Of a DNA stretch of 64,000 nucleotides, positions 41,298-49,560 are shown piece after piece. The notes beneath the pieces were generated by a model. It saw nothing but the letters and a program-made list of their open reading frames with translations. It searched no databases and was not told where the DNA came from. The DNA lies in assembly GCF_030815415.1 (NCBI RefSeq), contig NZ_JAUSWW010000001.1, positions 9,548,001 to 9,612,000 on the forward strand, given 5' to 3'. The first letter of the stretch is position 1. Each line of letters opens with the position of its first letter. The position numbers and the translations under genes are program-made. The stretch is from Streptomyces canus (GTDB taxonomy: Bacteria; Actinomycetota; Actinomycetes; Streptomycetales; Streptomycetaceae).

Positions 41298-41327
41298 TGT
41301 CATCGATGACACAAGTCAACGATGACA
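41298..41327. promoter_or_regulatory. Two LacI operators upstream of the levanase
   Basis: Perfect palindrome TGTCATCGATGACA (41298-41311) followed by AGTCAACGATGACA (41314-41327), with the same 2-bp spacing as the pair at 40056. Confidence 0.8.
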
Positions 41328-41430
41328 CCCCCTGCCCATGCCATGGACGACGGCGCCGAGAAGGGCGTCACTTTCCGCCGGACCCGCGCCGGGCAGCTTC
41401 GTCGCGCGGACGGCCGGCACAGGAGACCTC

Positions 41431-43992
41431 ATGAGCTCTGGACGTGTATCCCGGCATGCCCGCATACGGATGATCGCGGCGGTCGCGACCGTCTGCGCCC
41501 TGTCGGCGGCCCCGCTCGCCCCCCAGGCCGTCGCCGCCGACACCCCGCCGTACTCCGAGACCTACCGCCCCCAGTTCCACTTCACGCCCGACAAGAACTG
41601 GATGAACGACCCCAACGGCCTCGTGTACTACAAGGGCGAATACCACCTCTTCTACCAGTACAACCCGGGCGGCAACTCGTGGGGAGACATGTCCTGGGGG
41701 CACGCCGTGAGCGAGGACCTCGTGCACTGGAAGGACCTGCCGCTCGCCCTGTCGCACGACGACAACGAGATGGTGTTCTCCGGCAGCGCGGTCATCGACC
41801 GGGACAACACCACCGGCTTCGGCACGAAGAAGAACCCGGCCATGGTGGCGATCTACACCAGCCACCACAAGGCGACGGGCACCCAGGCGCAGTCCCTCGC
41901 CTACAGCACCGACCGCGGCCGTACCTGGACGAAGTACCAGGGCAATCCCGTCATCGACATCGGCTCCAAGGACTTCCGCGATCCCAAGGTCCAGTGGTAC
42001 GCGCCCACGAAAAGCTGGGTGATGACGGTGTCGATGTCCGCCGAACACAAGGTGCGCTTCTACTCGTCCAAGAACCTCAAGGACTGGACGCTGCAGAGCG
42101 AGTTCGGGCCGGCGGGCGCGACGGGCGGCGTGTGGGAGTGCCCGGATCTGTTCCCCCTCGCGGTCGACGGTGACAAGAAGAAGATCAAGTGGGTCCTGGT
42201 CGTCAACATCAACCCCGGTGGTATCGCGGGCGGTTCGGCCGCCCAGTACTTCGTCGGCGACTTCGACGGCAAGAAGTTCACCGCCGATGACAAGGGCACG
42301 TACACCCCGCCCACCGGCACGGTGACGCAGGACTTCGAGGGTCCCGACTTCGGTACGTGGACGACCACGGGCACCGCGTTCGGACAGGCGCCGGCAGCCG
42401 GGGCGGTGGACGGTCAGGGCACGGTCGACGGCTTCGACGGCAAGGGCCTCGCCAACAGCTTCCACTCGGGTGACGCCACCACCGGCACCCTGACCTCGCC
42501 CCCCTTCACCGTCGACAGCAAGTACCTGAACTTCAAGGTCGGTGGCGGTCGCCACCCGCACGTGGACGGCACCGTCATGGAGCAGGGAGATCCGCCCGCG
42601 GGCACGGTCCTCGCCGACTTCGAGGGCGGCACCTACGGCGACTGGACGACGACCGGGGACGCCTTCGGTTCCGCACCGGCCACCGGCACTCTCGGCAGCC
42701 AGCAGGAGGTCTCCGGTTTCCTGGGCGACGGCCTGGCCAACAGCTTCCTGGGCGGCGACGCCACCACCGGCACGCTCACCTCGCCCGAGTTCACCATCGA
42801 CAAGAACTACGTCAACTTCCTTGTGGGCGGCGGCAACCATCCCGCCGGCTCCGACAACCCGACCGCGATCGAGCTGCTGGTCGACGGCAAGGTGGTCCGC
42901 AGCGCCACCGGACGCGATGGCGAGGCACTCAACTGGGCCTCCTGGGACGTCAAGGACCTCGCCGGCAAGAAGGCACAGATCAAGATCGTCGACGACAACA
43001 GCGGCGGCTGGGGCCACCTCAACGTCGACCACATCATGCTCTCCGACACCCGGGCCCAGCCGGTCTCGCAGGAAACGTCCGTCAACCTGATCGTCGACGG
43101 CAAGGTCGTCCAAAGCGCCACCGGCTCCAACAGCGAGACCCTGGACTGGGCCTCCTTCGACACGCGCTCCTACGCCGGCAAGCAGGCGCGGATCCAGCTC
43201 GTCGACATGAACACCGCCGGCTGGGGCCATCTCCTCGCCGATCGGTTCACCGCCGCCGACACCGCCGCGAAGTCCGTCGTCCAGCGCGCCGACTGGGCCG
43301 ACTACGGCAAGGACTACTACGCGGCGGTGTCCTGGGAGGGCGCGCCGGACGGCAAGCGGTACATGATCGGCTGGATGAACAACTGGGACTACAGCGGCGC
43401 GATCCCCACCTCGCCCTGGCGCGGTGCGCAGAGCATCCCCCGGGAGATGACCCTGCGTACGGTCGACGGCCGCATCCGGCTGACCAGCAGGCCCGTCGAC
43501 AGCGTGACGTCCCTGCGGCAGAAACAACCGGCGACCGCGGCCGGTGTCACCGTGAAGAACACTTCCAAGACCCTGATCGGCCCCGCGGCCCAAGGCAAGG
43601 CCCTCGACATCGAGGCGACCTTCTCCCTCCAGGACGCCGCCCGGTTCGGCCTGAAGGTGCGCACCGGCGCCGGGGGAGAGGAGACCGTCATCGGCTACGA
43701 CACCACGACACAGGAGCTGTACGTCGACCGCACCCACTCCGGTGCTGTCGACTTCAACAGCACCTTCCCCGGCATCCAGACCGCGCCTCTGAAGGCCAAG
43801 AACGGCAAGGTGAAGCTGCGGATCCTCGTCGACTGGTCGTCCGTCGAGGTCTTCGGCGGCAGCGGCGAGGCCGTCATCACCGACCAGATCTTCCCCGACC
43901 CCGCCAGCCAGGGAGTGCAGGTCTTCGCCGAGAACGGCTCGGTGAAGCTGGACCAGGCCGTCGTCTGGCACCTCGACTCCTACCGCGACTGA
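41431..43992 (+). CDS. Secreted GH32 fructan hydrolase (levanase/inulinase) with nested accessory modules
   Basis: 853 residues from ATG 41431 (AGGAGA upstream); signal peptide to about residue 36. GH32 propeller: nucleophile D60 in NWMNDPNG, stabiliser D184 in FRDPK, acid/base E236 in WECPDLF. The last blade, WADYGKDYYAAVSWEG and IGWMNNWDY, comes only after residue 620. Between lie two A units (about 299-379 and 392-472; TTTG-x-AFG-x-AP, GGG-x-HP) and two B units (about 479-540 and 550-610; LIVDGKVV, GWGHL). The order A-A-B-B is best explained as one A-B module inserted inside another. A C-terminal beta-sandwich follows. Extracellular; releases fructose from levan or inulin. Controlled by LacI operators at 41298. 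Confidence 0.93.
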   Translation: MSSGRVSRHARIRMIAAVATVCALSAAPLAPQAVAADTPPYSETYRPQFHFTPDKNWMNDPNGLVYYKGEYHLFYQYNPGGNSWGDMSWGHAVSEDLVHWKDLPLALSHDDNEMVFSGSAVIDRDNTTGFGTKKNPAMVAIYTSHHKATGTQAQSLAYSTDRGRTWTKYQGNPVIDIGSKDFRDPKVQWYAPTKSWVMTVSMSAEHKVRFYSSKNLKDWTLQSEFGPAGATGGVWECPDLFPLAVDGDKKKIKWVLVVNINPGGIAGGSAAQYFVGDFDGKKFTADDKGTYTPPTGTVTQDFEGPDFGTWTTTGTAFGQAPAAGAVDGQGTVDGFDGKGLANSFHSGDATTGTLTSPPFTVDSKYLNFKVGGGRHPHVDGTVMEQGDPPAGTVLADFEGGTYGDWTTTGDAFGSAPATGTLGSQQEVSGFLGDGLANSFLGGDATTGTLTSPEFTIDKNYVNFLVGGGNHPAGSDNPTAIELLVDGKVVRSATGRDGEALNWASWDVKDLAGKKAQIKIVDDNSGGWGHLNVDHIMLSDTRAQPVSQETSVNLIVDGKVVQSATGSNSETLDWASFDTRSYAGKQARIQLVDMNTAGWGHLLADRFTAADTAAKSVVQRADWADYGKDYYAAVSWEGAPDGKRYMIGWMNNWDYSGAIPTSPWRGAQSIPREMTLRTVDGRIRLTSRPVDSVTSLRQKQPATAAGVTVKNTSKTLIGPAAQGKALDIEATFSLQDAARFGLKVRTGAGGEETVIGYDTTTQELYVDRTHSGAVDFNSTFPGIQTAPLKAKNGKVKLRILVDWSSVEVFGGSGEAVITDQIFPDPASQGVQVFAENGSVKLDQAVVWHLDSYRD

Positions 43993-44047
43993 CGCCGACG
44001 GATCCCGACTTTCCCCGACCGACTTCGACCACGGAGGACACCACACC

Positions 44048-44341
44048 GTGAACAAGACCCTGCTCGCCGAGTTCACCGCCCGAGAGGGAGCACAGGACGA
44101 GGTATCCCGCCTGCTCCTGGAGTACGCCAAGAAGGTGCGCGAGGAAGAAGGCAACATCGCCTTCGACGTCTACACCAAGGCGGCCGCCCCACGCGCCTTC
44201 TGGATCTTCGAGGTGTACCGCGACGAGGACGCCTTCCAAGCGCACTTGAAGGCGCCGTACGGCGGCCCGTTCAATGCGGCGCTCGTCCCGCTGATCGAGG
44301 AAGACGCCTCGGTGCTGACGTTCCTCGATCCGGTGGCCTGA
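44048..44341 (+). CDS. Antibiotic biosynthesis monooxygenase (ABM) domain protein
   Basis: 97 residues from GTG 44048, preceded by GGAGGA. ABM ferredoxin-like fold: LLAEFTAREGAQDEVSRLLL, the central GNIAFDVYTKAAAPRAFWIF, EVYRDEDAFQAHLKAPYGGP. Small dimeric proteins of this type oxidise quinols or aromatic compounds without cofactor (YgiN, ActVA-Orf6). It follows the levanase by 55 bp and could be cotranscribed, though a functional link to fructan use is not evident. Confidence 0.85.
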   Translation: MNKTLLAEFTAREGAQDEVSRLLLEYAKKVREEEGNIAFDVYTKAAAPRAFWIFEVYRDEDAFQAHLKAPYGGPFNAALVPLIEEDASVLTFLDPVA

Positions 44342-44399
44342 CGCGCTGACCGCGCCCTCACCCCTTGGACTCATGCATGGGAAGGGGAAGGATGGTCGC

Positions 44400-45161
44400 A
44401 TGACATTGCCTGCGCTACCCGAGGAGTCCTTCCAGCGCGTGCTCTGTGTCGTCGCGCACCCGGACGACATGGAGTACGGCGTGTCCGCGGCCGTCGCCCG
44501 CTGGACCGCGCGCGGCATCGAGGTCGGTTATCTCCTGCTTACCCGCGGTGAGGCCGGCATGCCGAATCCTCCCGAGGAGACGGCACGCCTGCGTGTCGCC
44601 GAGCAGCAGGCCGCCTGCGCCGTCGTCGGCGTCAAGCACCTGACCGTCCTCGAACATCCGGACGGAGTCCTCGTCTACGGCCTCGACCTGCGCAGGGACA
44701 TCTGTCGGGAGATCCGCCGGTTCAAGCCGGATGTCGTGCTCGGCAGTGGTTACGACATTGAGACGCCCTTCGGCTTCGACCAGGCCGACCACCGCGCGGC
44801 CGGGCTCGCGACGCTCGACGCGGTGCGCGACGCGGGCAACCGGTGGGTCTTCCCGGAGCAGGTCGACGACGAGGACCTCCACCCGCACTCCGTGCGCTGG
44901 CTCATCCTCCCCGGCCTCCCGGGCTCCGGTGCGACCCACGGCGTCGACGTGACGGGTGAGCCGCTGCGCCGCGGCGTCGCCTCGCTCGAGGCGCACGCCG
45001 CGTACCTGGCCGCGCTCCCGGACCACCCGGCTCCCGCGGACTTCATCCCGAAGTTCGCCGCGCTGAGCGGCAAGGCCATGGGCGTCGAGCACGCCGTCCT
45101 GTTCCGCGCCCACGACCTACAGGCGCCACCGGAGTTCTTCACCGAAGCCGAACAGGACTGA
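44400..45161 (+). CDS. PIG-L family deacetylase
   Basis: 253 residues from ATG 44400. Zinc site: AHPDDMEYGVSAAVARWTAR (H-P-D-D, about residues 19-22) and the later His of FDQADHRAAGLATLDAV; LLLTRGEAGMPNPPEETARL is the typical second block. The family removes acetyl groups from GlcNAc-inositol (MshB), mycothiol conjugates (Mca) or glycopeptides. MshB/Mca are longer or differ at the C-terminus, so the substrate remains open. Confidence 0.9.
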   Translation: MTLPALPEESFQRVLCVVAHPDDMEYGVSAAVARWTARGIEVGYLLLTRGEAGMPNPPEETARLRVAEQQAACAVVGVKHLTVLEHPDGVLVYGLDLRRDICREIRRFKPDVVLGSGYDIETPFGFDQADHRAAGLATLDAVRDAGNRWVFPEQVDDEDLHPHSVRWLILPGLPGSGATHGVDVTGEPLRRGVASLEAHAAYLAALPDHPAPADFIPKFAALSGKAMGVEHAVLFRAHDLQAPPEFFTEAEQD

Positions 45162-45220
45162 CCCGGGGCTGCCCGGCGAGGATGTGCCTGTCCCATCCCT
45201 GAGTCCGGCCTGAGCCGGGG

Positions 45221-45667
45221 TCAGTTCTGCGGAGTGAGCAGGACGATGGGGATTTCGCGGCTCGTCTTCTGCGCGTACTCGTCGTACAGCGGGAAGATGC
45301 GCGCCATCCGGGGCCAGAGGACCTCACGTTCGGCCGGGGATGCGACGCGGGCGCGCGCGGTGAACCTACGGCTGCCGACCTGCACCCCGACGCTCGGATC
45401 CGCCCGGAGGTTCTTGAACCACGCCGGATCGTCGTCGGCGCCGCCTTTGGAGGCGACGACGACGAAGTCCTCGCCCGCGGTGCCGTAGATCAGGCACGTG
45501 CGGCGCGGGATACCGGTCCTGCGTCCGGTGGTGGCGAGCAGCAGCGTGTAGACGCCGTTCGACTCGTGGCCCTCGGTGCCGCCCGAGGCGAGATACGTAC
45601 GAGTCTGCTCAGCGACCCAGTCCCACTGCGAGTCGGTGGCGTGGTCGAGGTCATCTGCGACAGCCAT
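45221..45667 (-). CDS. Deazaflavin (F420)-dependent nitroreductase family protein (Ddn-like)
   Basis: 148 residues from ATG 45667; the frame is open to 45736 but lacks similarity there. Split barrel of the DUF385/Ddn family: YTLLLATTGRRTGIPRRTCL, VVVASKGGADDDPAWFKNLR, ADPSVGVQVGSRRFTARARV. A-S-x-G-G-x-x-x-x-P-x-W-x-x-N-L is the signature. Reduces quinones or nitroaromatics with F420H2 and may protect the cell from redox-cycling compounds. Confidence 0.88.
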   Translation of the reverse strand: MAVADDLDHATDSQWDWVAEQTRTYLASGGTEGHESNGVYTLLLATTGRRTGIPRRTCLIYGTAGEDFVVVASKGGADDDPAWFKNLRADPSVGVQVGSRRFTARARVASPAEREVLWPRMARIFPLYDEYAQKTSREIPIVLLTPQN

Positions 45668-46103
45668 GACGGACGGTCCCTTCTGATGGCACGCGGCCCG
45701 TCGTGGCCGCTCGTGTCCCTGGGACGGAGCGGGCACCGTGTTCTCGACACAGCGACGTCCGTGATGGCGGTCACGGCAGCGCGGTCCCCAGTACGCGCTT
45801 GAGGTTGCCGTCGGCCGCTCGGATTCGCCCCGACTTGTTCATGCCTGCGGACCTGTTCAGTCCTGGGCACAGCCGATCCATGAGGCCGTTGCCCGTCTCA
45901 GCGAGAATGATCTCCGTGGCTGTTCAGCCGACACCGGGGGTCACGTTCAGTTCCTGCCGACGGTCACTGACCTTGTCGACTTCGCGGTCACAAGGCGCGG
46001 GCTGGAGCCAGCCCTCGAGGGTCGGGCAAACCAACGCTGGACAAGGCATCTCCGGTGTGGGCGTGCGTTGCTGTACGGCCGTCGGTCACGAGGTCGTTGC
46101 GGG
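45668..46103. other. 436-bp gap, no gene supported
   Basis: Lies between the 5' end of the Ddn-like gene and the 3' end of rheA. A 140-codon plus-strand reading across it has atypical composition and no motifs. Confidence 0.35.
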
Positions 46104-46781
46104 TCAGTCGCGGTTACGGCGCTGATCTTCGCTGCGTCGGCGGAGTCGGCCGGTGTGGTGGGTGAGGTCGTCGACGCGGGCGGCGAGGCCGGGGTGGCCT
46201 GCGAGGTAGGGGTGCGCGTCCGTCAGAGGGGCGACGAGGGCAGCCGGATCGTTGTCGGCGAGAGCCGCGTTGAGTGCGGCCAGGGGGGTCCGGGCAGCGG
46301 CGGGGAGGTCGGTGAGTGCCGTGATCTGGCCGGCGAGTTGGCGCAGGGTGGCGGCGTTGGCGCGGGCCCAGGCGGTGACGGTGCGGTCGGCGGCGCGGCG
46401 GTCGCGGGTGGCGGTCACCCGCTGCTCGCCCGTGGACCCCGGCGTTCCCGGGCGGACGCGCAGGTAGCGGCGTTCGGCAGCCTGGCGGCTGGAGACGCCG
46501 AGAGGGTGGGCGAGGTCGGCCCAGCTGGCGCCTGCCTCCCGTGCGGCTTCGATCAGGCCCGGCTCCCACTCGGCGAGTTGCTCGCGTGCCTCGCGCAGCA
46601 GCAGGAGCACGGCGAGTGCCCGCTCGGAACTGCTCTGATCGGGCTCGGGGGGCGTGCCGTCCTGTGTGGTCTGGGCGGTGTGCAGGGCCTCGTGGATCGT
46701 GTCCAGCGCTGTTGCGGCGGCGAGGAACGATGCCGACGAGAGGCCGTGGGAGCGGGGGGTGGGCGCGTCATCCCTGGTCAT
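46104..46781 (-). CDS. rheA: RheA-like heat-shock repressor of hsp18
   Basis: 225 residues from ATG 46781. DNA-binding part: EAAREAGASWADLAHPLGVS, then SRQAAERRYLRVRPGTPGST, a helix-turn-helix. The remainder is helical and rich in Ala. It is divergent from a small heat-shock gene, and two TGTCATC-N5-GATGACA sites lie in the shared promoter. In Streptomyces albus RheA is a thermosensing repressor of hsp18 and of its own gene and acts on such a repeat (established, from memory). Position, size and operator all fit; I identify it mainly by context. Confidence 0.75.
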   Translation of the reverse strand: MTRDDAPTPRSHGLSSASFLAAATALDTIHEALHTAQTTQDGTPPEPDQSSSERALAVLLLLREAREQLAEWEPGLIEAAREAGASWADLAHPLGVSSRQAAERRYLRVRPGTPGSTGEQRVTATRDRRAADRTVTAWARANAATLRQLAGQITALTDLPAAARTPLAALNAALADNDPAALVAPLTDAHPYLAGHPGLAARVDDLTHHTGRLRRRSEDQRRNRD

Positions 46782-46797
46782 CGGGCCTCCACAGTGA

Positions 46798-46816
46798 TGT
46801 CATCTTTTCGATGACT
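46798..46816. promoter_or_regulatory. RheA operator 1
   Basis: TGTCATC-N5-GATGACT, one mismatch from the perfect repeat at 46824; 17 bp upstream of the rheA start. Confidence 0.7.
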
Positions 46817-46823
46817 CGGAACT

Positions 46824-46842
46824 TGTCATCGCTTGGATGACA
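46824..46842. promoter_or_regulatory. RheA operator 2
   Basis: Perfect TGTCATC-N5-GATGACA repeat, 66 bp upstream of hsp18. Confidence 0.75.
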
Positions 46843-46908
46843 TGTTACAACGATGGCAGGTGAACGCATTGGCACAGTGCCTGATCCGAACGCTGGAGGT
46901 GTTTGACG

Positions 46909-47343
46909 ATGTTGATGCGTACCGACCCCTTCCGTGAGCTCGACCGGCTCACCCAGCAACTCCTGAACACGAACGGCACCTGGTCGCGGCCGTCGGCGAT
47001 GCCGATGGACGCCTACCGTGAGGGCGAGGAGTACGTGATCGCCTTCGACCTGCCCGGTGTGGACTCGGACGCGATCGACATCGACGTCGAGCGGAACATG
47101 CTGACCGTCAAGGCTGAGCGCCGTCCCGCCACCAAGGCGGACGACGTGCAGATGGAGCTCTCCGAGCGGCCGCTGGGCGTCTTCTCCCGCCAGGTCGTAC
47201 TCGCCGACAGCCTGGACACCGAGCACATCAAGGCGGATTACGACGCAGGGGTGCTGACCCTGCGTATCCCGATCGCAGAGCGCGCCAAGCCCCGCAAGAT
47301 CGCCATCGGTGGCGGGTCCGCGCGCAAGGAGATCAGCGGCTGA
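46909..47343 (+). CDS. hsp18: Small heat-shock protein Hsp18 (Hsp20/alpha-crystallin family)
   Basis: 144 residues from ATG 46909, nine bases after GGAGG; an in-frame TTG at 46903 is too close to the site. Starts MLMRTDPFRELDRLTQQLLN; the alpha-crystallin domain (about 33-130) has AYREGEEYVIAFDLPGVDSD, MLTVKAERRP and YDAGVLTLRIPIAERAKPRK, with the A-x-x-x-n-GVL signature. ATP-independent holdase. Divergent from the RheA-like repressor and under two RheA operators, so heat-inducible. Confidence 0.93.
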   Translation: MLMRTDPFRELDRLTQQLLNTNGTWSRPSAMPMDAYREGEEYVIAFDLPGVDSDAIDIDVERNMLTVKAERRPATKADDVQMELSERPLGVFSRQVVLADSLDTEHIKADYDAGVLTLRIPIAERAKPRKIAIGGGSARKEISG

Positions 47344-47438
47344 GTCCCCTTCCGGCCGCTCACGGGGAGGACGGGGACGGCCTCCCTGTGAGCGGCCCCG
47401 TCCTCCGCTCGCCGCCACACACAGGCACGGGAGCAGCA

Positions 47439-47834
47439 ATGGTGATGCGATGGGAGGCGTTCCTTGACCACGTCAAGGAACGCGGCGGATACGAGAGCAC
47501 AGAGGAAGCCGCGCGGGCGGCCCGCACAGTGTTGGCGCTGCTGGGTGCGCACGTGGTGGGCGAGGTGAGGGCGGAACTGGCCGCACGGCTGCCGGAGGAG
47601 CTGGCGCTCATCCTGGTCAATCCGCTCCAGGCGCGCGAGCCGCTGTCCCCCGAGCGGTTCGTGAGGGCCACCGCGGCATGGATCGAGGGAGCGACCGAAC
47701 AGACCGCCGCCTGGGACGTGAGCGCCGTGCTCAGCGTGGCCGCCGATGCGGCGGGCGAGGAGCTGACTCGCCGCATACTGCTCCAACTCCCGGCGGGCTA
47801 TGACCTGCTGTTCGGCCACTCTCGGCGCGTCTAG
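47439..47834 (+). CDS. DUF2267 domain protein
   Basis: 131 residues from ATG 47439. DUF2267 layout: FLDHVKERGGYESTEEAARA, ARTVLALLGAHVVGEVRAEL, AARLPEELALILVNP, then EELTRRILLQLPAGYDLLFG. A close relative follows at 47945. Function unknown; such proteins are common next to Hsp20 and universal-stress genes. It starts 95 bp after hsp18 and may be cotranscribed with it. Confidence 0.87.
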   Translation: MVMRWEAFLDHVKERGGYESTEEAARAARTVLALLGAHVVGEVRAELAARLPEELALILVNPLQAREPLSPERFVRATAAWIEGATEQTAAWDVSAVLSVAADAAGEELTRRILLQLPAGYDLLFGHSRRV

Positions 47835-47944
47835 CACTGGCAGCCGCACTCCTGCGCCCCGGGCGTCGCCGTGACCGGGGGCGGGGGGATACTGCGCCGG
47901 TCACCGGCGAACCATCTTCGACGAGAAAGGCAACCGCGTCAGCG

Positions 47945-48397
47945 ATGATCGACCAGCAACTACCGGGCATCACGGGCCTCACGTTCGAGCAGATGCTGGA
48001 ACAAGTGCGCTACGAAGGCGCCTATGCCACCCGCGCCCAGGCTGAACGGGCCGTGTGCGCCGTGCTGGACGCCTTCGGACGTCAGCTCACGGGCGATGAG
48101 CGCGTGGAACTCGCGGCCCGACTGCCGTACGAGGCCGCTGTCACCTTCACCTCTCAGATCCCCGCCACCGAACCCCTCACGGGCTGGGGCTTCGTCAAGG
48201 AGCTGGCATCACGCACCGGCGGCAGCCTGGCCACCACACGCTGGGACACCGGCACCGTCCTGCGCATCGTGGCCCAGCTCGCCGGCGAGGAACTCCTCAA
48301 CCGCATCCTCGACCAACTCCCGTCCGGATACGCCCTGTTGTTCGGCCGTGCAGAGCTGACCGCCTGCGTCCCGTCCCGCAGAGCTGTGGGCACGTGA
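47945..48397 (+). CDS. DUF2267 domain protein, tandem paralogue
   Basis: 150 residues: TFEQMLEQVRYEGAYATRAQ, AERAVCAVLDAFGRQLTGDE, RVELAARLPYEAAVTFTSQI, and the same end as its neighbour, GEELLNRILDQLPSGYALLF, followed by a 17-residue tail. Similarity to 47439-47834 over the whole domain shows tandem duplication. Role unknown; the heat-shock context suggests a stress function. Confidence 0.87.
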   Translation: MIDQQLPGITGLTFEQMLEQVRYEGAYATRAQAERAVCAVLDAFGRQLTGDERVELAARLPYEAAVTFTSQIPATEPLTGWGFVKELASRTGGSLATTRWDTGTVLRIVAQLAGEELLNRILDQLPSGYALLFGRAELTACVPSRRAVGT

Positions 48398-48448
48398 CCG
48401 GCTGACCGATCGGGCAGACCGTGTGGGTTGCCCGTCAAGGGTGGGGCT

Positions 48449-48649
48449 ATGGAGAAGGGATCCGGCTTCCCGTACGAGGAACGTCGGCTCGGCACCGCGG
48501 AAGAGGTCGTTGAGGCTCTTCGTGATGGCGATCCGGACTTCCCCCTGCTGCTGAAGAGCTTCGTCCTGGTGGCTGATGGCCCCGCCCTGATGGCTCTGCG
48601 GGACGAACTCGCGGTGGTCGCTTTGGCGGTGCTGCCGGATTTCCGCTGA
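48449..48649 (+). CDS. Small hypothetical protein, 66 aa
   Basis: ATG 48449 (MEKGSGFPYEERRLGTAEEV), ending LVADGPALMALRDELAVVAL and AVLPDFR. Acidic, no transmembrane segment. Codon use is gene-like. Family not recognised; possibly a small partner of the DUF2267 proteins upstream. Confidence 0.55.
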   Translation: MEKGSGFPYEERRLGTAEEVVEALRDGDPDFPLLLKSFVLVADGPALMALRDELAVVALAVLPDFR

Positions 48650-48793
48650 GCGGCTGCCGTGTTGGTGTGAGGGAACGTTCGGTTCCCATCGCTTGCTCAA
48701 GTCGGCTGAAATCGTGATTTCGGGTGGGCATACTGCTGTTGTGCCCTGAGACGGCACTTCTGCAGACGCAACGGCAGTGCGGAGGCGGTCCTC

Positions 48794-49131
48794 ATGACGC
48801 TTCGAACATCCAGCCGTCAGGGCTGTCTGATCGTGGAGATGCCCCGGAGGTGGACATCGGCAACGCCGAACTGCTCCGGCGGGACCTGCGGTCGTTGTGC
48901 CGCACCCTCTTCAGCCCCTCCTCGCCGGACGGCGTGGCCGCGGTGGTCGTGGCGGGTGAGCAGGGGATCGCGGTGCGGGTGGAGGTGTCGCGCAGGTGGC
49001 CTCGCGCGGTGTCGCGCATCGTGGGTCTGACCGGGGTGCTGGCGGTCCATGGCAGCGTTGAGCAGGCTCTGACCGTCGGCGGGCCTTCCAGCGAGGGGCG
49101 GGGCCGGCCCGAGCTCGGGAAGAGCTCGTGA
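48794..49131 (+). pseudogene. STAS-domain (anti-sigma-factor antagonist-like) gene, frameshifted and internally deleted
   Basis: ATG 48794 reads MTLRTSSRQGCLIVEMP, shifts frame at the CCCCGG run near 48843, and continues EVDIGNAELLRRDLRSLCRT, then DGVAAVVVAGEQGIAVRVEV and VSRIVGLTGVLAVHGSVEQA. This is a STAS domain, but the central D-S-[ST]-G-L segment with the phosphorylatable Ser is absent between AVVV and GEQG. So the product would be inactive as an antagonist even if the frame were restored. Confidence 0.65.
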
Positions 49132-49149
49132 CGCCGGGATGGTGCGGAC

Positions 49150-49560
49150 ATGACTAATGGCGAGCGACGGCGGAGCCGTGGGACGCCGTCGAGTCATCTG
49201 AGTGACCACCTGGGCCTGATCTCGCAGTTCACCGAGCAGGCCCCGGTCCGTCTGGAGAAGGAGTCCGACACCGCGCGCATCTTCATGGCGGTCTATTCGG
49301 GTTTCCTTGTGGAGGCCGGGGCCGGGATTCGGTGGCTGCTGGAGCCGTCCCTGATCGAGCAGGCGACCGTCGCCGTCCGTCGTCAGGCTCCCACGGCCAC
49401 GGGAGCGGAGCGCGCTCTGGCCACCCGCCTGCTGGCGACCCTGTGGACAGCCGGGGTGGTGGCCGGCGTCGACACCGAGGACTGGATCCGCGACGCCCCC
49501 GAACTCCCTGTCATCTGCCTGCGCATGGCCGCTCAGGTGGTGAACGAGGTGGAGTCCTGA
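49150..49560 (+). CDS. Hypothetical protein, 136 aa
   Basis: ATG 49150. SSHLSDHLGLISQFTEQAPV, EKESDTARIFMAVYSGFLVE, EAGAGIRWLLEPSLIEQATV and ERALATRLLATLWTAGVVAG. A helical protein without membrane segments long enough to span. I do not recognise a family. It follows the STAS remnant by 18 bp. Confidence 0.6.
   Translation: MTNGERRRSRGTPSSHLSDHLGLISQFTEQAPVRLEKESDTARIFMAVYSGFLVEAGAGIRWLLEPSLIEQATVAVRRQAPTATGAERALATRLLATLWTAGVVAGVDTEDWIRDAPELPVICLRMAAQVVNEVES

Noticed and set aside
41368..44157. 929-codon open reading on the minus strand opposite the levanase
   Set aside because: Composition is Val/Gly/Asp-rich without motifs. It mirrors the GC-rich GH32 gene whose plus-strand frame has full catalytic motifs and a signal peptide.
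45703..46125. 140-codon plus-strand reading in the gap before rheA
   Set aside because: Atypical composition (Ser/Arg-rich), overlaps the end of rheA and the start of the Ddn-like gene, no motifs.
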